This document shows, one piece after another, positions 1-8,920 of a DNA stretch of 64,000 nucleotides. Location of the stretch: assembly GCA_019239975.1 (NCBI GenBank), contig JAFAZE010000091.1, positions 1 to 64,000 of the forward strand. The letters are read 5' to 3'. The position numbers and the translations under genes are program-made. Numbering within the stretch: position 1 is the first letter of the stretch; every line of letters begins with the position of its first letter. This stretch comes from Streptosporangiaceae bacterium. Lineage in GTDB: Bacteria > Actinomycetota > Actinomycetes > Streptosporangiales > Streptosporangiaceae. The notes under the pieces are model-generated. The model did not search any database. It saw nothing but the letters and a program-made list of their open reading frames with translations, and was not told where the DNA came from.

Positions 1-130
1 CCCCCTGCGGACAGGTGCTGCACAGCCACGGGCCACCCGCCCGAGCGGGGTAAGGCCACCCCTAGCGAGAAAGGCCGTCGCCGCCGGGAGAGGGCGGGCA
101 GTACTGAGTGCGTGCATTGCGCGATTCTGG

Positions 131-517
131 TCAGAGGCTGGGGACGCGGAACTGGGTTAGGGACAGGACGTTGCCGTCTGGGTCCTGGAACCATGCGATC
201 TTGTCGCCGGTGGGGGCGGCCCAGATGCCGTGCTCATCTTGCTCCATGCCGTCGTAGCGGCTGAACGTCACGCCGCGGGCGGCGAGGGCGCGAACTGTGC
301 TTTGGAGATCGGTGACTTTCCAGCCGAGAACCGTGTAACCGGGAGTCGCTACCGTGGTCACCGCGGTCAGCCTCAGCATCGTGCCGTTGGCGTTGAACAC
401 GCAGGCGTAAGGATTCTGCTCGATCACGGGCAGGCCGAGGATGCGGGTGTAGAAGTCACGACCGCGGTTGAGGTCCGTCACCGGGACGAAGGCGATGACG
501 TCACTGGATTGCAGCAT
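131..517 (-). CDS. VOC (glyoxalase/bleomycin-resistance fold) family protein
   Basis: A 128-residue single-domain protein of the vicinal oxygen chelate superfamily. The start is typical of these proteins (VIAFVPVTDLNRGRDFYTRI, residues 7-26), and the second half carries the usual end motif FQDPDGNVLSL (residues 110-120). Proteins of this size normally dimerise to form a metal site; members act as glyoxalases, dioxygenases or antibiotic-binding proteins, and the substrate cannot be told from sequence. The frame stays open far upstream, but only the ATG at 517 gives the standard family start, so the long upstream part was left out. It may be co-oriented with the flavin/F420-type gene upstream of it. 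Confidence 0.85.
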   Translation of the reverse strand: MLQSSDVIAFVPVTDLNRGRDFYTRILGLPVIEQNPYACVFNANGTMLRLTAVTTVATPGYTVLGWKVTDLQSTVRALAARGVTFSRYDGMEQDEHGIWAAPTGDKIAWFQDPDGNVLSLTQFRVPSL

Positions 518-608
518 GGCCCAGAGCGTAGCGCCCGGCCGCCTGCTGGAGGACGTGCGCGGGGGCTGCCACGGTGGGCGGGACTGTGCGCGGGGCTGGG
601 CGCAGTCG

Positions 609-1037
609 TCAGTCCAGGCCCCAGCTCGTCCAGCCGGAGGGTGGCTTGCCGGGGGTGAAGGCGAGCAGGACCCGGCCCTCCGCCGAGAGCGCCCGCAGGT
701 GTTCATCGTCGTCCGGTACGGACATTCCGTACTTTTCCCGGATGGCGCGAAAACGGGGCAGCTCAGCGACGATGTCTTCGCGGATCTCCGCGGTGGCCGG
801 GACCAGCACGGCGCGGAAGCCCACCGAATCGTCGATAAGCAGCTCCGCGCGCGGGTCCCGGCGGAAGATCGCATACTTCACACGGTGTCGTGTGGTGGTG
901 ACGTAAAAGCGCTGCCCGTCCCAGCAGAACCAGTTGGGACTCAGATGGGGGCGGCCGTCGCGCCGGATCCCCGCGACGACGACGTTACGCCGTTCCGCGA
1001 GGAACGCCTCGATCTTGTCGGTGGATGCCACGCCCAT
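609..1037 (-). CDS. Pyridoxamine 5'-phosphate oxidase-like, probably F420- or flavin-dependent protein
   Basis: A 142-residue split beta-barrel protein. Residues 18-40 (NVVVAGIRRDGRPHLSPNWF and following) match the first strands of the PNPOx-like fold, in which actinobacterial members often bind F420 or FMN and reduce unsaturated substrates. The later DPRAELLIDD segment (residues 61-70) is also typical. Cofactor and substrate are not settled by sequence; F420 use is inferred from how common such enzymes are in Actinobacteria. It is followed on the same strand by the VOC gene, about 90 bp away. Confidence 0.82.
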   Translation of the reverse strand: MGVASTDKIEAFLAERRNVVVAGIRRDGRPHLSPNWFCWDGQRFYVTTTRHRVKYAIFRRDPRAELLIDDSVGFRAVLVPATAEIREDIVAELPRFRAIREKYGMSVPDDDEHLRALSAEGRVLLAFTPGKPPSGWTSWGLD

Positions 1038-1096
1038 ACGTTATCGGGTCCGCCCGGCCGCCGCCCGGCGGCCGCCCGCCGGTCCGCCCGGCCGCT

Positions 1097-2536
1097 TCAG
1101 CGGGACGGGCGAACCGTGATCCAGGCCAGCGCCACGGCGATCAGGTAGCCGGCCGCCGCGACGGTGAGCGGGGCGTGCAGGCTCAGCCCGTGGCCGGGGC
1201 TGGCCAGCATCGAGCCGAGCAGCGCCACGCCGAGCGCTCCTCCGGACTGCCGGGCGGCGTTCAGCACGCCGCTCGCCACGCCTGCGTGCCCGGGTTCAGC
1301 GGCACCCACAACGGCCGCGGTCATCGCCGGCATCGCCAGAGAGACCATGCCGAGCAGTACCGAGCCGCCGACCAGGAGCGCGAGCGGCGTAGCGGTGCCC
1401 GCCGTGGCGAGCAGCGCGGCTCCGGCGGCGGCGAGGATGAGCCCGGCGATCATCGGCGGCCGGGGCCCGAACCTGCCTGTCAGCCTGCCGCTGGCCAGCG
1501 AGCCGACCCCGACGACCACGCTCATCGGCAGCAGCAGCAGCCCGGTGGCGAGCACCGATTCATGCAGCGACTGCTGCAGGAACAGCGACAGGCAGATCAG
1601 CGCCCCGTACAGGCAGAGGTTGAACAGCACCCCGACGCCGGTGGCTCCGCTGAACTCCCTGGACCGGAACAGGGCCAGCGGAAGCATCGGGCTGTCCTGC
1701 CTGCGCTCGGCCAGCACGAAAAGAACCGCCCCGGCCGCGCCGACGGCCAGCAGGGCGCCGGTTACCGGGGTCAGCCAGCCTCGCTGGCCGGCGGTGATGA
1801 AAGCGCCGGTGAACCCGGCAAGGGAGACGATCCCCAGCGCCGTCCCGGTCAGGTCCGCGTGCCGCTCCGGGTTGCGCGGCGACTCAGTGACGTGCCGCCT
1901 CAGCAGAAACACGGTGAGCGCGCAGATCGGGACGTTGACCAGGAAGATGGACCGCCAGCCGGCCAGCGCCACCAGGACGCCGCCCAGCACGGGACCGAGC
2001 GCGACTCCCAGCGAGCCCATCCCGCCCCACACGCCGAGCGCGTGCGCGCGGGCCCGGGGGTCGGGGAACTGATGCACCAGCAGGGCGAGCGAGCAGGGGA
2101 GCAACGCCGACGCGCCCAGTCCCTGCACGGCGCGGGCCGCGATCAGCACGCCCAGCGCGGGAGCGGCCGCGCAGGCCGCCGACCCGGCGGCGAACGCCGT
2201 CAGGCCGAGCAGGAACACCCGCGGCGCCCCAACCCGGTCCGCCGCCGACCCGGCGGTGAGCATGATCGACGCGAGCGCGAGGGTGTAGGCGTCTATGACC
2301 CACTGCAGTCCCGAAAGCGAACCGCCGACCTCACGCTGAATGGCCGGCAGCGCGACGTTCACGATCGTCACGTCGAGCTGGATGACGAAAAAGCCCAGGC
2401 AAACCGAGATGAGCGCCGGAGCGGATCCGTGACCAGGCCGGCCGGCCTGATAACCCGGGTCAGCCCCGCCGGGTGAGGTGGCGGGGCTGCCATCACGGCG
2501 GCCGGCCGCGGCCCGGTGGCGCGTGTCGTGTGTCAC
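1097..2536 (-). CDS. MFS drug-efflux transporter, DHA2 (EmrB/QacA) type
   Basis: An integral membrane transporter of about 480 residues with roughly 14 hydrophobic segments. It has the opening FFVIQLDVTIVNVALPAIQ, typical of 14-TM DHA2 exporters in which an acidic residue of TM1 takes part in proton-coupled drug export. A loop ADRVGAPRVFLLGL (motif A region) and a GPVLGGVLV segment (motif C-like) are also present. The frame is open to a TTG at 2593, but a GTG at 2536 lies 8 bases after AAAGGA and gives a more usual N-terminus, so that start was chosen. Substrate is unknown; export of a toxic small molecule is the likely role. Confidence 0.85.
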   Translation of the reverse strand: MTHDTRHRAAAGRRDGSPATSPGGADPGYQAGRPGHGSAPALISVCLGFFVIQLDVTIVNVALPAIQREVGGSLSGLQWVIDAYTLALASIMLTAGSAADRVGAPRVFLLGLTAFAAGSAACAAAPALGVLIAARAVQGLGASALLPCSLALLVHQFPDPRARAHALGVWGGMGSLGVALGPVLGGVLVALAGWRSIFLVNVPICALTVFLLRRHVTESPRNPERHADLTGTALGIVSLAGFTGAFITAGQRGWLTPVTGALLAVGAAGAVLFVLAERRQDSPMLPLALFRSREFSGATGVGVLFNLCLYGALICLSLFLQQSLHESVLATGLLLLPMSVVVGVGSLASGRLTGRFGPRPPMIAGLILAAAGAALLATAGTATPLALLVGGSVLLGMVSLAMPAMTAAVVGAAEPGHAGVASGVLNAARQSGGALGVALLGSMLASPGHGLSLHAPLTVAAAGYLIAVALAWITVRPSR

Positions 2537-2605
2537 CCTCGTTGTCCTTTCGTTCGCCGGGCTCTCCTGCGGACTGGTCAAACTACCCAGCAAACAGTTC
2601 GGGTA

Positions 2606-2719
2606 CCGGCGAAGCGTGGTGGGGGGACACGCGGCGGATGGACAGGCGCCGCGGACCCGGCGAAGCGTGGCGGGGAGAACACGCGGCGGATGGACTGGCG
2701 CCGCGGACCCGGCGAACGT
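2606..2719. repeat. 51-52 bp tandem repeat, about 2.2 copies
   Basis: Copies start with CCGGCGAAGCGTGG at 2606 and 2657 and with CCGGCGAACGTG at 2709. Each unit contains CACGCGGCGGATGGAC and ends in GGCGCCGCGGACC. It fills most of the gap between the MFS gene start and the end of the response-regulator gene. Confidence 0.85.
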
Positions 2720-2763
2720 GATGACGGAAGGAGGACGCCCGGCCGATGGGGCGAGAGCGCCGG

Positions 2764-3420
2764 TCAGGACTCCAGGTATCTGATGGCGGCGATGACGCGG
2801 CGGTTGTCGTTGTCGGAGGGCGCCAGGCCCAGCTTCGCGAAGATGCTCGCGACGTGTTTCTCCACTACGCCGGGAGAGATGACGAGCGTGGCGGCGATCG
2901 CGGCGTTCGAGCGGCCCTGGGCCATGAGTGACAGCACTTCACGCTCGCGCGCGGTGAGCGTGGCGAGCGCCTCAGCACGGCGGCTGGCGCCCAGAAGGTG
3001 GCGGACCACCTCCGGGTCGAGCACGGTGCCGCCCTGCGCGACGCGTGAAAGCGCCTCTATGAAGTCGCTCACGTCCGCGACCCGGTCCTTGATCAGGTAA
3101 CCGACGCCCGCCGGGGCGCCCGCGAACAGCTCGGCGGCAGACCGGGTCTCGATGTACTGGGAGAAGACCAGAACGCCGACCTTGGGATGGTCGCGGTGAA
3201 TCGACAGGGCGGCGCGCAGCCCCTCGTCGGTATGCGTGGGAGGCATGCGCACGTCGATGATCGCGACATCCGGCAAGTGCGCGTCGACGGCCTGGCGGAG
3301 CGCGTCCGCATCGGCGACCGCCGCGACGACGTCATGACCCCGGCGGGTGAGGGTCTGGGTGAGCCCGTCCCGCATGATCGCGGCGTCCTCGGCGATGACG
3401 ATGCGAAGCTGAGAGAACAT
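2764..3420 (-). CDS. NarL/FixJ-family response regulator
   Basis: A 218-residue two-domain regulator. The receiver domain (about residues 5-120) has the acidic pair near residue 11-12 and the phospho-acceptor Asp56 in VAIIDVRMP. The C-terminal LuxR-type helix-turn-helix (about residues 148-215) has LTAREREVLSLMAQGRSNA and the recognition-helix region ISPGVVEKHVASIFAKLGL. The start codon overlaps the stop of the upstream sensor kinase by one base (TGATG), so the two are translationally coupled and form a cognate pair. Target genes are unknown; the closest candidate is the MFS exporter just downstream on the same strand. Confidence 0.93.
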   Translation of the reverse strand: MFSQLRIVIAEDAAIMRDGLTQTLTRRGHDVVAAVADADALRQAVDAHLPDVAIIDVRMPPTHTDEGLRAALSIHRDHPKVGVLVFSQYIETRSAAELFAGAPAGVGYLIKDRVADVSDFIEALSRVAQGGTVLDPEVVRHLLGASRRAEALATLTAREREVLSLMAQGRSNAAIAATLVISPGVVEKHVASIFAKLGLAPSDNDNRRVIAAIRYLES

Positions 3421-4676
3421 CAGGCGTGTCCAGGCAGCTCGATCGCGATGACGGTCGGGCCGCCGGGCGGGCTGTCAGCGCGGAGGCTTCCGTCGACCGT
3501 CTGCACGCGCTCGAGCAGGCCCGCGAGCCCGCCGCCCGGCACCAGGCGCGCTCCTCCGCCCCCGTCGTCGGTCACGTTCATCAGCAGCCTCCCGTCCTGC
3601 TCGATCACGCTGATCGTGGCGCGGCTCGCCGCGCCGTGCTTGGCCACGTTGGCCAGCAGTTCGGCCGCGCAGAAATAGGCGATGGCCTCTATGGCCGGCG
3701 AGGGCCGCTCCGGGATGCTCACGTCCAGCCCGACCGGGATCGCGCTCGTCTCCGACAGCATGGACAGCGCCGCGCCGAGGCCGCGGTCAAGTACCGGCGG
3801 ATGGATGCCGCGGGCCAGGTCACGCAGTTCGGCGAGGGTATCCTTGGCGTTCTGGTGCGCCGCGGCGACGAGCATGCGGGTACGGGCGGCATCGTCCGCT
3901 GTGGGATCAGCCCCACCCCCGGCCGCGCCGAGATTCTCCTTGATCTCCCCGAGCGCCATGGCCAGCGCAGTGAGCCGGACCTGAGCCCCGTCATGCAGGT
4001 CACGCTCGATCCGGCGAAGCCGTGCGGCTGAGTCCTCGACCGCACGGGCCCGTCTTTCCTGCAGCTCACGGGCGCGCTCGGCGGCCGCGGCGAGCTGTGC
4101 CTGCGCGTTGCGCTCGGCCTCCAGCCGCGCCGCGCGTTCTTCGAGCGAGGCATAGTAGGCGCGCCGGTAGCGGTAGGCGACCGAGTCGCCGAGCACCCAC
4201 GCGGCCAGGGTGAGGCCGGCGAGCCCGAGGGCCGCGGCGAAAAGCGAAGGCCCCGGGCTGGGCTGGTGCGCCGGGGCCCAGCGCATGATGGCGGCGACGC
4301 AGCCGGCCAGGCACACGACCAAGCCGGCAACCGAGATCCGCCGCGGACCGTAGGCGGCCAGCGTGGCTAGTAGCACCAGGATCACCAGATCGGTCGTCGT
4401 GGGCTGCAGGGCATAGGCGCTTGGCGCCGCCCCGCCCGGCTGCAGGCCGAAAGCGATCTGCGCGGCGGCGATCACCGTCCCCGCCGCGAACGCCGCCGCC
4501 GGGTACCGCCGGCGTGGCAGGACGGTGGCGGCGAGCAGCGCGCTGACCGCCACGAGCGGGAGGCGTGTGGCAGCGGGGCCGTGCCACTGGCCCGCGCTCG
4601 CCGCGAACAGCGCCGCCGCGAGGACGCCATCCGTCAGGCGCAGATCACGTCGCGGCCAGACGTGCATCTCAGCCAT
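3420..4676 (-). CDS. Sensor histidine kinase, HisKA_3 (NarX/DesK-like)
   Basis: A 418-residue membrane kinase. Residues 15-165 hold about five to six hydrophobic segments with short loops. A charged coiled-coil follows (about 172-215), then the dimerisation and phospho-acceptor box RIERDLHDGAQ with His228. The HATPase_c domain shows an N-box-like ELLANVAKHG and a G-box DDGGGGA near the C-terminus. No extracytoplasmic sensor domain is visible, so it probably senses an intramembrane or membrane-state signal. It is coupled to the downstream NarL-type regulator by a one-base stop/start overlap. Confidence 0.92.
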   Translation of the reverse strand: MAEMHVWPRRDLRLTDGVLAAALFAASAGQWHGPAATRLPLVAVSALLAATVLPRRRYPAAAFAAGTVIAAAQIAFGLQPGGAAPSAYALQPTTTDLVILVLLATLAAYGPRRISVAGLVVCLAGCVAAIMRWAPAHQPSPGPSLFAAALGLAGLTLAAWVLGDSVAYRYRRAYYASLEERAARLEAERNAQAQLAAAAERARELQERRARAVEDSAARLRRIERDLHDGAQVRLTALAMALGEIKENLGAAGGGADPTADDAARTRMLVAAAHQNAKDTLAELRDLARGIHPPVLDRGLGAALSMLSETSAIPVGLDVSIPERPSPAIEAIAYFCAAELLANVAKHGAASRATISVIEQDGRLLMNVTDDGGGGARLVPGGGLAGLLERVQTVDGSLRADSPPGGPTVIAIELPGHA

Positions 4677-4813
4677 GCGCCAAGGGTAGGCAGGGCCGCA
4701 TGTGAGAGCTCCCTATCCCGTCGAGTTTGTGCTTCGCGTCGCGCTTGCCGGACAGCGCCGACGTTCACACTACGAAGGCGGCCCGGCCGGGAGCAGCCGG
4801 CTATCACCCAACT

Positions 4814-6271
4814 TCAGCTGGGGGATTCCCCCCAGGCGTCGCTGCTCTCCCGCCGGACACGGAAGAACGAGGACCGCAGGCCGAAGCGGGCGACGAGCAT
4901 CAGGAGCAGGCCGACTCCGACGATGCCGACCAGCGACCAGTTCTGCGGCGCGGTCGACCTTCGCAGCGACTCGATCACGATCCAGCCGAGGACCGCCGCG
5001 GCGGCCACCGGGAGAATGCCGAGCAGCAGCGCGTCCCGGACGCTGGCGGCCAGGCGGCGCCGGTAGTAGACGATGGTGGCGGCCGCGGTGAGGATGTAGA
5101 AGACCGAGTACAACTGTGCGGTCTCGTTCACCACGTCGGTGAACGCCGTCTGGACGCTCGTCGCGAGCAGGTACACCCACGTGATCGCGATGATCAGCAG
5201 GCCGACCGCGACGCTGGCGGCGACCGGGGTGGCGAACCTGCGGGAGACGTTGCCCAGGAACCCCGGCAGGACGCGGTGGCTCGCCATCCCGTACACGATC
5301 CGGGACGTGAGCACGATGCCGGTGCCCGTGCTCGCGATCGCCGAGAGCGCGATCGACAGCGCCATCACCTTGGCCCAGCCACTGCCGCCGAGCGCCTGCG
5401 CCACGAAGGTGAGCGCGGAGGAGGAGTTGTTCTGCAGCTTGGCCGGCGACACGACGCCCTGCAGGCCGACCATGGAGAACGCGTAGATCACGGCGAGCAG
5501 GGCGACCGCCAGGATCGCGGCCCGCCCCGGGTTCGTCCGGCGGTGCCTGACTTCCTCGTTCACATAGAGCGTGCCGTCCCAGCCGGTGAACATGAATATC
5601 GCGATGAGGAAACCGCTGATCACGCTGCCTTTTCCCCCGATCCCGGCCGGACTGAACCAGTCCTTGGTGATCGGGAAGGCGCCGGCCCGGTGGTGCAGAA
5701 CCGCCACCAGGCCGGCGATCGCGAAGCCGATCAGGATCACGTACTCGATCGCCGCCAATCCGGCCTGGGTGCGTGCCGTGATCTTGATGCCGATGACCGC
5801 GATGACGAGCATGATCACCGCGAGGCTCGTGTCAATGGCGACGTTTCCCCAGGTGCTGGTGGAATTGGAGCCGAAAACGGCAAGGACCGGCGGCGCCAGC
5901 ACCTCCACTCCGCTGATCGTCCCGAGGACGTAGGCGGCTATCATCAGCCAGCCGGTCATGAAGCCCAGATACGGGTCGATCGCCCGGCCGACCCATTCGA
6001 AGGATGCGCCGCAGTTGGCGTTCCACATGTTCAGCCGGCGGTAGGCGTTGGCGATGACGAGCATGGGGATCGCCATGAGGATGATGATCGCCCCGCTGCC
6101 GTAGGCCGCCGCCGCGGCGAGGGACGCGAGGGTCAAGCCAACCGAGGCGGCCGGCGCGGAGGCCGCCATCCCGATGACGGTGTCCTGGGTCACCCCGATC
6201 GCGTCGGGCTCGAGCCTGCCCGCCGGGGCTGGAGCCCGCCCGATGACGGCAGGGCCTGTCGGCTCCGTCAT
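4814..6271 (-). CDS. APC-superfamily amino acid permease
   Basis: A 485-residue transporter with about 12 transmembrane segments. The N-terminus has the glycine/alanine-rich first helix (DTVIGMAASAPAASVGLTLA) and the helix-3 segment GRAIDPYLGFMTGWLMIAAY, typical of the amino acid-polyamine-organocation superfamily. GWDGTLYVNEEVRHRRTNPG matches the usual loop between TM6 and TM7. The start has a clear ribosome site (GAGGAG six bases upstream). The substrate cannot be assigned; amino acids or related amines are likely. It is transcribed away from the GNAT gene, leaving a 285-bp shared promoter region. Confidence 0.88.
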   Translation of the reverse strand: MTEPTGPAVIGRAPAPAGRLEPDAIGVTQDTVIGMAASAPAASVGLTLASLAAAAAYGSGAIIILMAIPMLVIANAYRRLNMWNANCGASFEWVGRAIDPYLGFMTGWLMIAAYVLGTISGVEVLAPPVLAVFGSNSTSTWGNVAIDTSLAVIMLVIAVIGIKITARTQAGLAAIEYVILIGFAIAGLVAVLHHRAGAFPITKDWFSPAGIGGKGSVISGFLIAIFMFTGWDGTLYVNEEVRHRRTNPGRAAILAVALLAVIYAFSMVGLQGVVSPAKLQNNSSSALTFVAQALGGSGWAKVMALSIALSAIASTGTGIVLTSRIVYGMASHRVLPGFLGNVSRRFATPVAASVAVGLLIIAITWVYLLATSVQTAFTDVVNETAQLYSVFYILTAAATIVYYRRRLAASVRDALLLGILPVAAAAVLGWIVIESLRRSTAPQNWSLVGIVGVGLLLMLVARFGLRSSFFRVRRESSDAWGESPS

Positions 6272-6556
6272 CTCCTCACCCCAGCCTGCGGCGCAGCGCG
6301 GAATGCGGTTCGTCTGAGATGGGATTGCGGCCGGTCCGGCAGCCCCGCGGAATGATCAGGTTAACCACGCGGCAAATGGTAGCGATATTGCGCCTTCGGC
6401 GTCCGGAACCGCGATGGCACAACATGCCCGCTCATTATCACGAGTTGCTTCAGGTGATTATGTGCACACCCATTTCCGGTACGCTCCGGTTCGGGGCCGG
6501 GCTTGGGCCCGGAGCCGGAGAGGACGAGTGGACGGCAAGTATCGCGGAGGGCGCTC

Positions 6557-7528
6557 ATGCCGGCTGTCGCCGGGGATACCTCCCATTCTGTAATCGCGCG
6601 GGTCGCGCGGCGGTGGCGGGCGATCGATCCGCTGCTGCCGCCGCCGGGGATCCCGGCGCGGCGGTGTCCGGCCGGGCTCATCGCCGCCGGGGGGGGCACG
6701 GCCTTCGGCACGTGCGAGCACTGGGCGGCCTCGCCTGGGTCGCTGGACCTATCCTGGGGCGCCGCGCGGCGGTTCGAGCTCGCGCCGCGGATAGCGGGCC
6801 CGGACGTCGCGGGGCCGCTGGAGGAGTTGCTGTCGCGGTGGCGCGACCACCTGCGCGGCGTGCCCGGCGCCGGAGACGAGGACACCGCGGCGCTCGTCAC
6901 CTGGCCGAGCCGTGACATCGACGGGGTCACCAGCCTGCTGCGCCACGGGCTGGTGCCGCTGGAGGTCATCGCGGCGCGCCGCACGTCCGGCGAGGGCGCG
7001 GCGGCCACGGCCGGGGCCGCGCCAGAAACCGCGGGAGGGGTCCTGGTCAGGCGCGCCGGGCCCTCGGACATGGATGAGGTCGTCCGCCTGGGGGTGGAGG
7101 TGGTCCGGTACGACAGCCACTTCGGCGGCGTGAGGATGCGGCCCGGCACGGCGGGCGCCATGCGCCGTCAGGTCGCCGGGCTGCTCGCCGGGGCCGAGCC
7201 GTGGACGTGGCTGGCCGAGCGCGACGGCACGGCGATCGGCCTGCTGGCCGCCCAGCGCCCGGAGGCGGCGGGCTGGATCTCACCGATGGTGGGTGCCGGG
7301 CCCGCCGCCTACCTCATGCTGATGTTCGTCGAGCCTCCAGACCGCGGCTCGGGTGCCGCCGACGCGCTGACCGCGCGGTTCAGCCGCGAGGCCGCCAGCG
7401 CCGGGGTTGCCGTCACGCTGCTGCACTACGAGATGCTCAACCCGCGGTCGGGCCCGTTCTGGAGCCGGCAGGGATACCGGCCGCTGTGGACCGTCTGGGA
7501 CGCCAGGCCGGCGACCGCCCTGCGCTAG
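6557..7528 (+). CDS. GNAT-family N-acetyltransferase (323 residues)
   Basis: The C-terminal half (about residues 165-320) is a GNAT domain: VRRAGPSDMDEVVRLGVEVV opens the fold, LMLMFVEPPDRGSGAADAL is the acetyl-CoA-binding strand and loop with a degenerate Q/RxxGxG/A, and NPRSGPFWSRQGYRPLWTVW closes it. The N-terminal half holds a second, weaker domain, as in two-domain acetyltransferases. The ATG at 6557 was chosen because GGAGG sits six bases upstream; the frame extends 54 bases further without a good site. The acceptor substrate is unknown. Its stop codon shares CTAG with the stop of the convergent SGNH gene. Confidence 0.85.
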   Translation: MPAVAGDTSHSVIARVARRWRAIDPLLPPPGIPARRCPAGLIAAGGGTAFGTCEHWAASPGSLDLSWGAARRFELAPRIAGPDVAGPLEELLSRWRDHLRGVPGAGDEDTAALVTWPSRDIDGVTSLLRHGLVPLEVIAARRTSGEGAAATAGAAPETAGGVLVRRAGPSDMDEVVRLGVEVVRYDSHFGGVRMRPGTAGAMRRQVAGLLAGAEPWTWLAERDGTAIGLLAAQRPEAAGWISPMVGAGPAAYLMLMFVEPPDRGSGAADALTARFSREAASAGVAVTLLHYEMLNPRSGPFWSRQGYRPLWTVWDARPATALR

Positions 7529-8463
7529 GGCCGCGCCGCCGCGGCCGCGGCCGGGCGGGCCGCGGACCGCGCCTCGAAGATGACCTCGGCGAAGGCGCAC
7601 GCGATCTGCCGGTACCCGGCGGCGTTGGCGTGGATGTTCGGTCCCACCGGGGCCGGCGCGCACATCCAGGTCCACTGGCAGATCCGCGCCACGTTCAGCG
7701 GCACCCTCTCCTTGGGCGTCAGCTGCACCAGCGGCGTGAAGTGATCGGTCCTGAAACGGCCGGACACGTCGGCGACCGGGACATGGAAGCCGCGGTAGAT
7801 GGTGTCCAGGATGCCGCTGAACTGGCCGGCGAGCTTCACGGACTGCCTGGCCAGCGGGTGGTAGGCGCTGCCGAAGAGCCACACGGCGAGGAAGGGATCG
7901 TAGTACGTCATCCCGTAGACCGACGTGCGCCGGCCGCCCGCGGCGCGCAGTTGCGCGAGGATCTTCGGCAGGTCCGCGCGGATCGCCTTGAACCCCGCGG
8001 CGACGCAGTGGAGGTCGATACCCGATCCGTTGAGGCAGCCGTCGATGTTGTTCGCGCCGATGTCAATGGTGACCAGGACGCGCGCGCCGCGGTGGGCCTT
8101 CAGGAACGCGGTGGCCGCCGCGATCTGGCTCCGGTATTTCTCCGGGAACGGGCACCCGCCCTTCAGCATCGTCGTCGTGGTCTCACCCGGGCAGCCCAGG
8201 TCCGTGTACTTCAGGTCCCGGTCGCGCGAACGGAGCTGCGCGGCCAGGTCGTTGGTGTACCCCTGGCTGGTGATGTGGCCCACCCCGGTGACCGGGTTCG
8301 GCTGCCAGCCCGCTGCCAGCGAGTCGCCCAGCGCCAGGTAGTACTCGTACCGCCCGGAATGCTCGCTGCCGGATCCGGCCGTTCCGGCGACCGCGGCGGA
8401 GCCCGCGAAGGCGAGCACGGCCATCAGAACCCCGGTAAACACGATGAAACGTCGGTGTCTCAT
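7525..8463 (-). CDS. Secreted SGNH/GDSL-type lipase or esterase
   Basis: A 312-residue exported hydrolase. Residues 1-27 form a signal peptide (RHRR, then a hydrophobic stretch to AVAG). Catalytic block I is LALGDSLAAGW with nucleophile Ser48, block III is the divergent GANNID, and block V is PNIHANAAGY with the likely catalytic His278. Six cysteines suggest disulfides in the mature enzyme. Start chosen at 8463, where GGAGAGGGGGAGGG lies just upstream. The family hydrolyses lipid or carbohydrate esters outside the cell; the substrate is not known. It is divergent from the GH59 gene. Confidence 0.9.
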   Translation of the reverse strand: MRHRRFIVFTGVLMAVLAFAGSAAVAGTAGSGSEHSGRYEYYLALGDSLAAGWQPNPVTGVGHITSQGYTNDLAAQLRSRDRDLKYTDLGCPGETTTTMLKGGCPFPEKYRSQIAAATAFLKAHRGARVLVTIDIGANNIDGCLNGSGIDLHCVAAGFKAIRADLPKILAQLRAAGGRRTSVYGMTYYDPFLAVWLFGSAYHPLARQSVKLAGQFSGILDTIYRGFHVPVADVSGRFRTDHFTPLVQLTPKERVPLNVARICQWTWMCAPAPVGPNIHANAAGYRQIACAFAEVIFEARSAARPAAAAAARP

Positions 8464-8920
8464 CCCTCCCCCTCTCCTCACGCTGAAGCGAACGCTACTG
8501 GAAAGTAGCTGGCGGGGGAATACCCGGTTTATGGAACGGGACGGGTGATACCCGGCAGCGCACGGCACATCTTTTTCGCGACCTGGGCATATGGCGGTGC
8601 GCTACCGAAGCGCCACCGCTCGTTCCGTAAAATCCTGGGCGAGAACCCCGTGGCGGCCGTCAGTCTTTTCGCCGATGATCGCGGGCATCCCGACGGCGCC
8701 GTCGGGACAGCGGCGCCCCGGCCCGTCAGCCAGCGGCCCGCGGACAACGGCGCGGCGGCACGGCGGCACGGCGGGACAGCGGCACGGCGGCGCGGCGGCA
8801 CGGCGGGACAGCGGGACAGCGGGGACAGCGGGACAGCGGGACAGCGGGACATATTGACGGCCGGCGGACGGCGTGCCTCAATGTGTGCACCGGATGATTT
8901 CCGTCGGAAAGAGGGCGCTT
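8464..8920. other. 457-bp divergent intergenic region (SGNH / GH59)
   Basis: No gene is seen. The middle carries CGCCACCGCTCGTTCCGTAAAAT near 8608-8630 (split here as CGCCACCGCTCG and TTCCGTAAAAT), which weakly resembles the ACCACCG...GTTCGGTAAAAAAT element found at 16.56 and 44.39 kb. The part nearest GH59 is a short-period repeat. Promoters for both genes must lie here, but none is clear. Confidence 0.6.
8751..8850. repeat. Short-period tandem repeat (GGCACGGC / GGGACAGC)
   Basis: About 100 bp made of 8-9 base units: first GGCACGGCG and GCGCGGCG variants, then at least five GGGACAGC units in a row. It ends 70 bp before the GH59 start. It looks like slippage-derived low-complexity DNA, with no spacer structure. 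Confidence 0.8.

Noticed and set aside
1-130. Possible RNA or gene end at the left edge
   Set aside because: No frame, tRNA or conserved hairpin could be supported in these 130 bases.
1025-2476. 483-codon plus-strand frame opposite the MFS gene
   Set aside because: An antisense shadow caused by high GC; composition is Gln/Arg/Gly-rich and unlike a protein.
8751-8850. Possible phase-variation tract controlling GH59
   Set aside because: It lies outside the coding frame and about 70 bp from the start; no evidence links length to expression.
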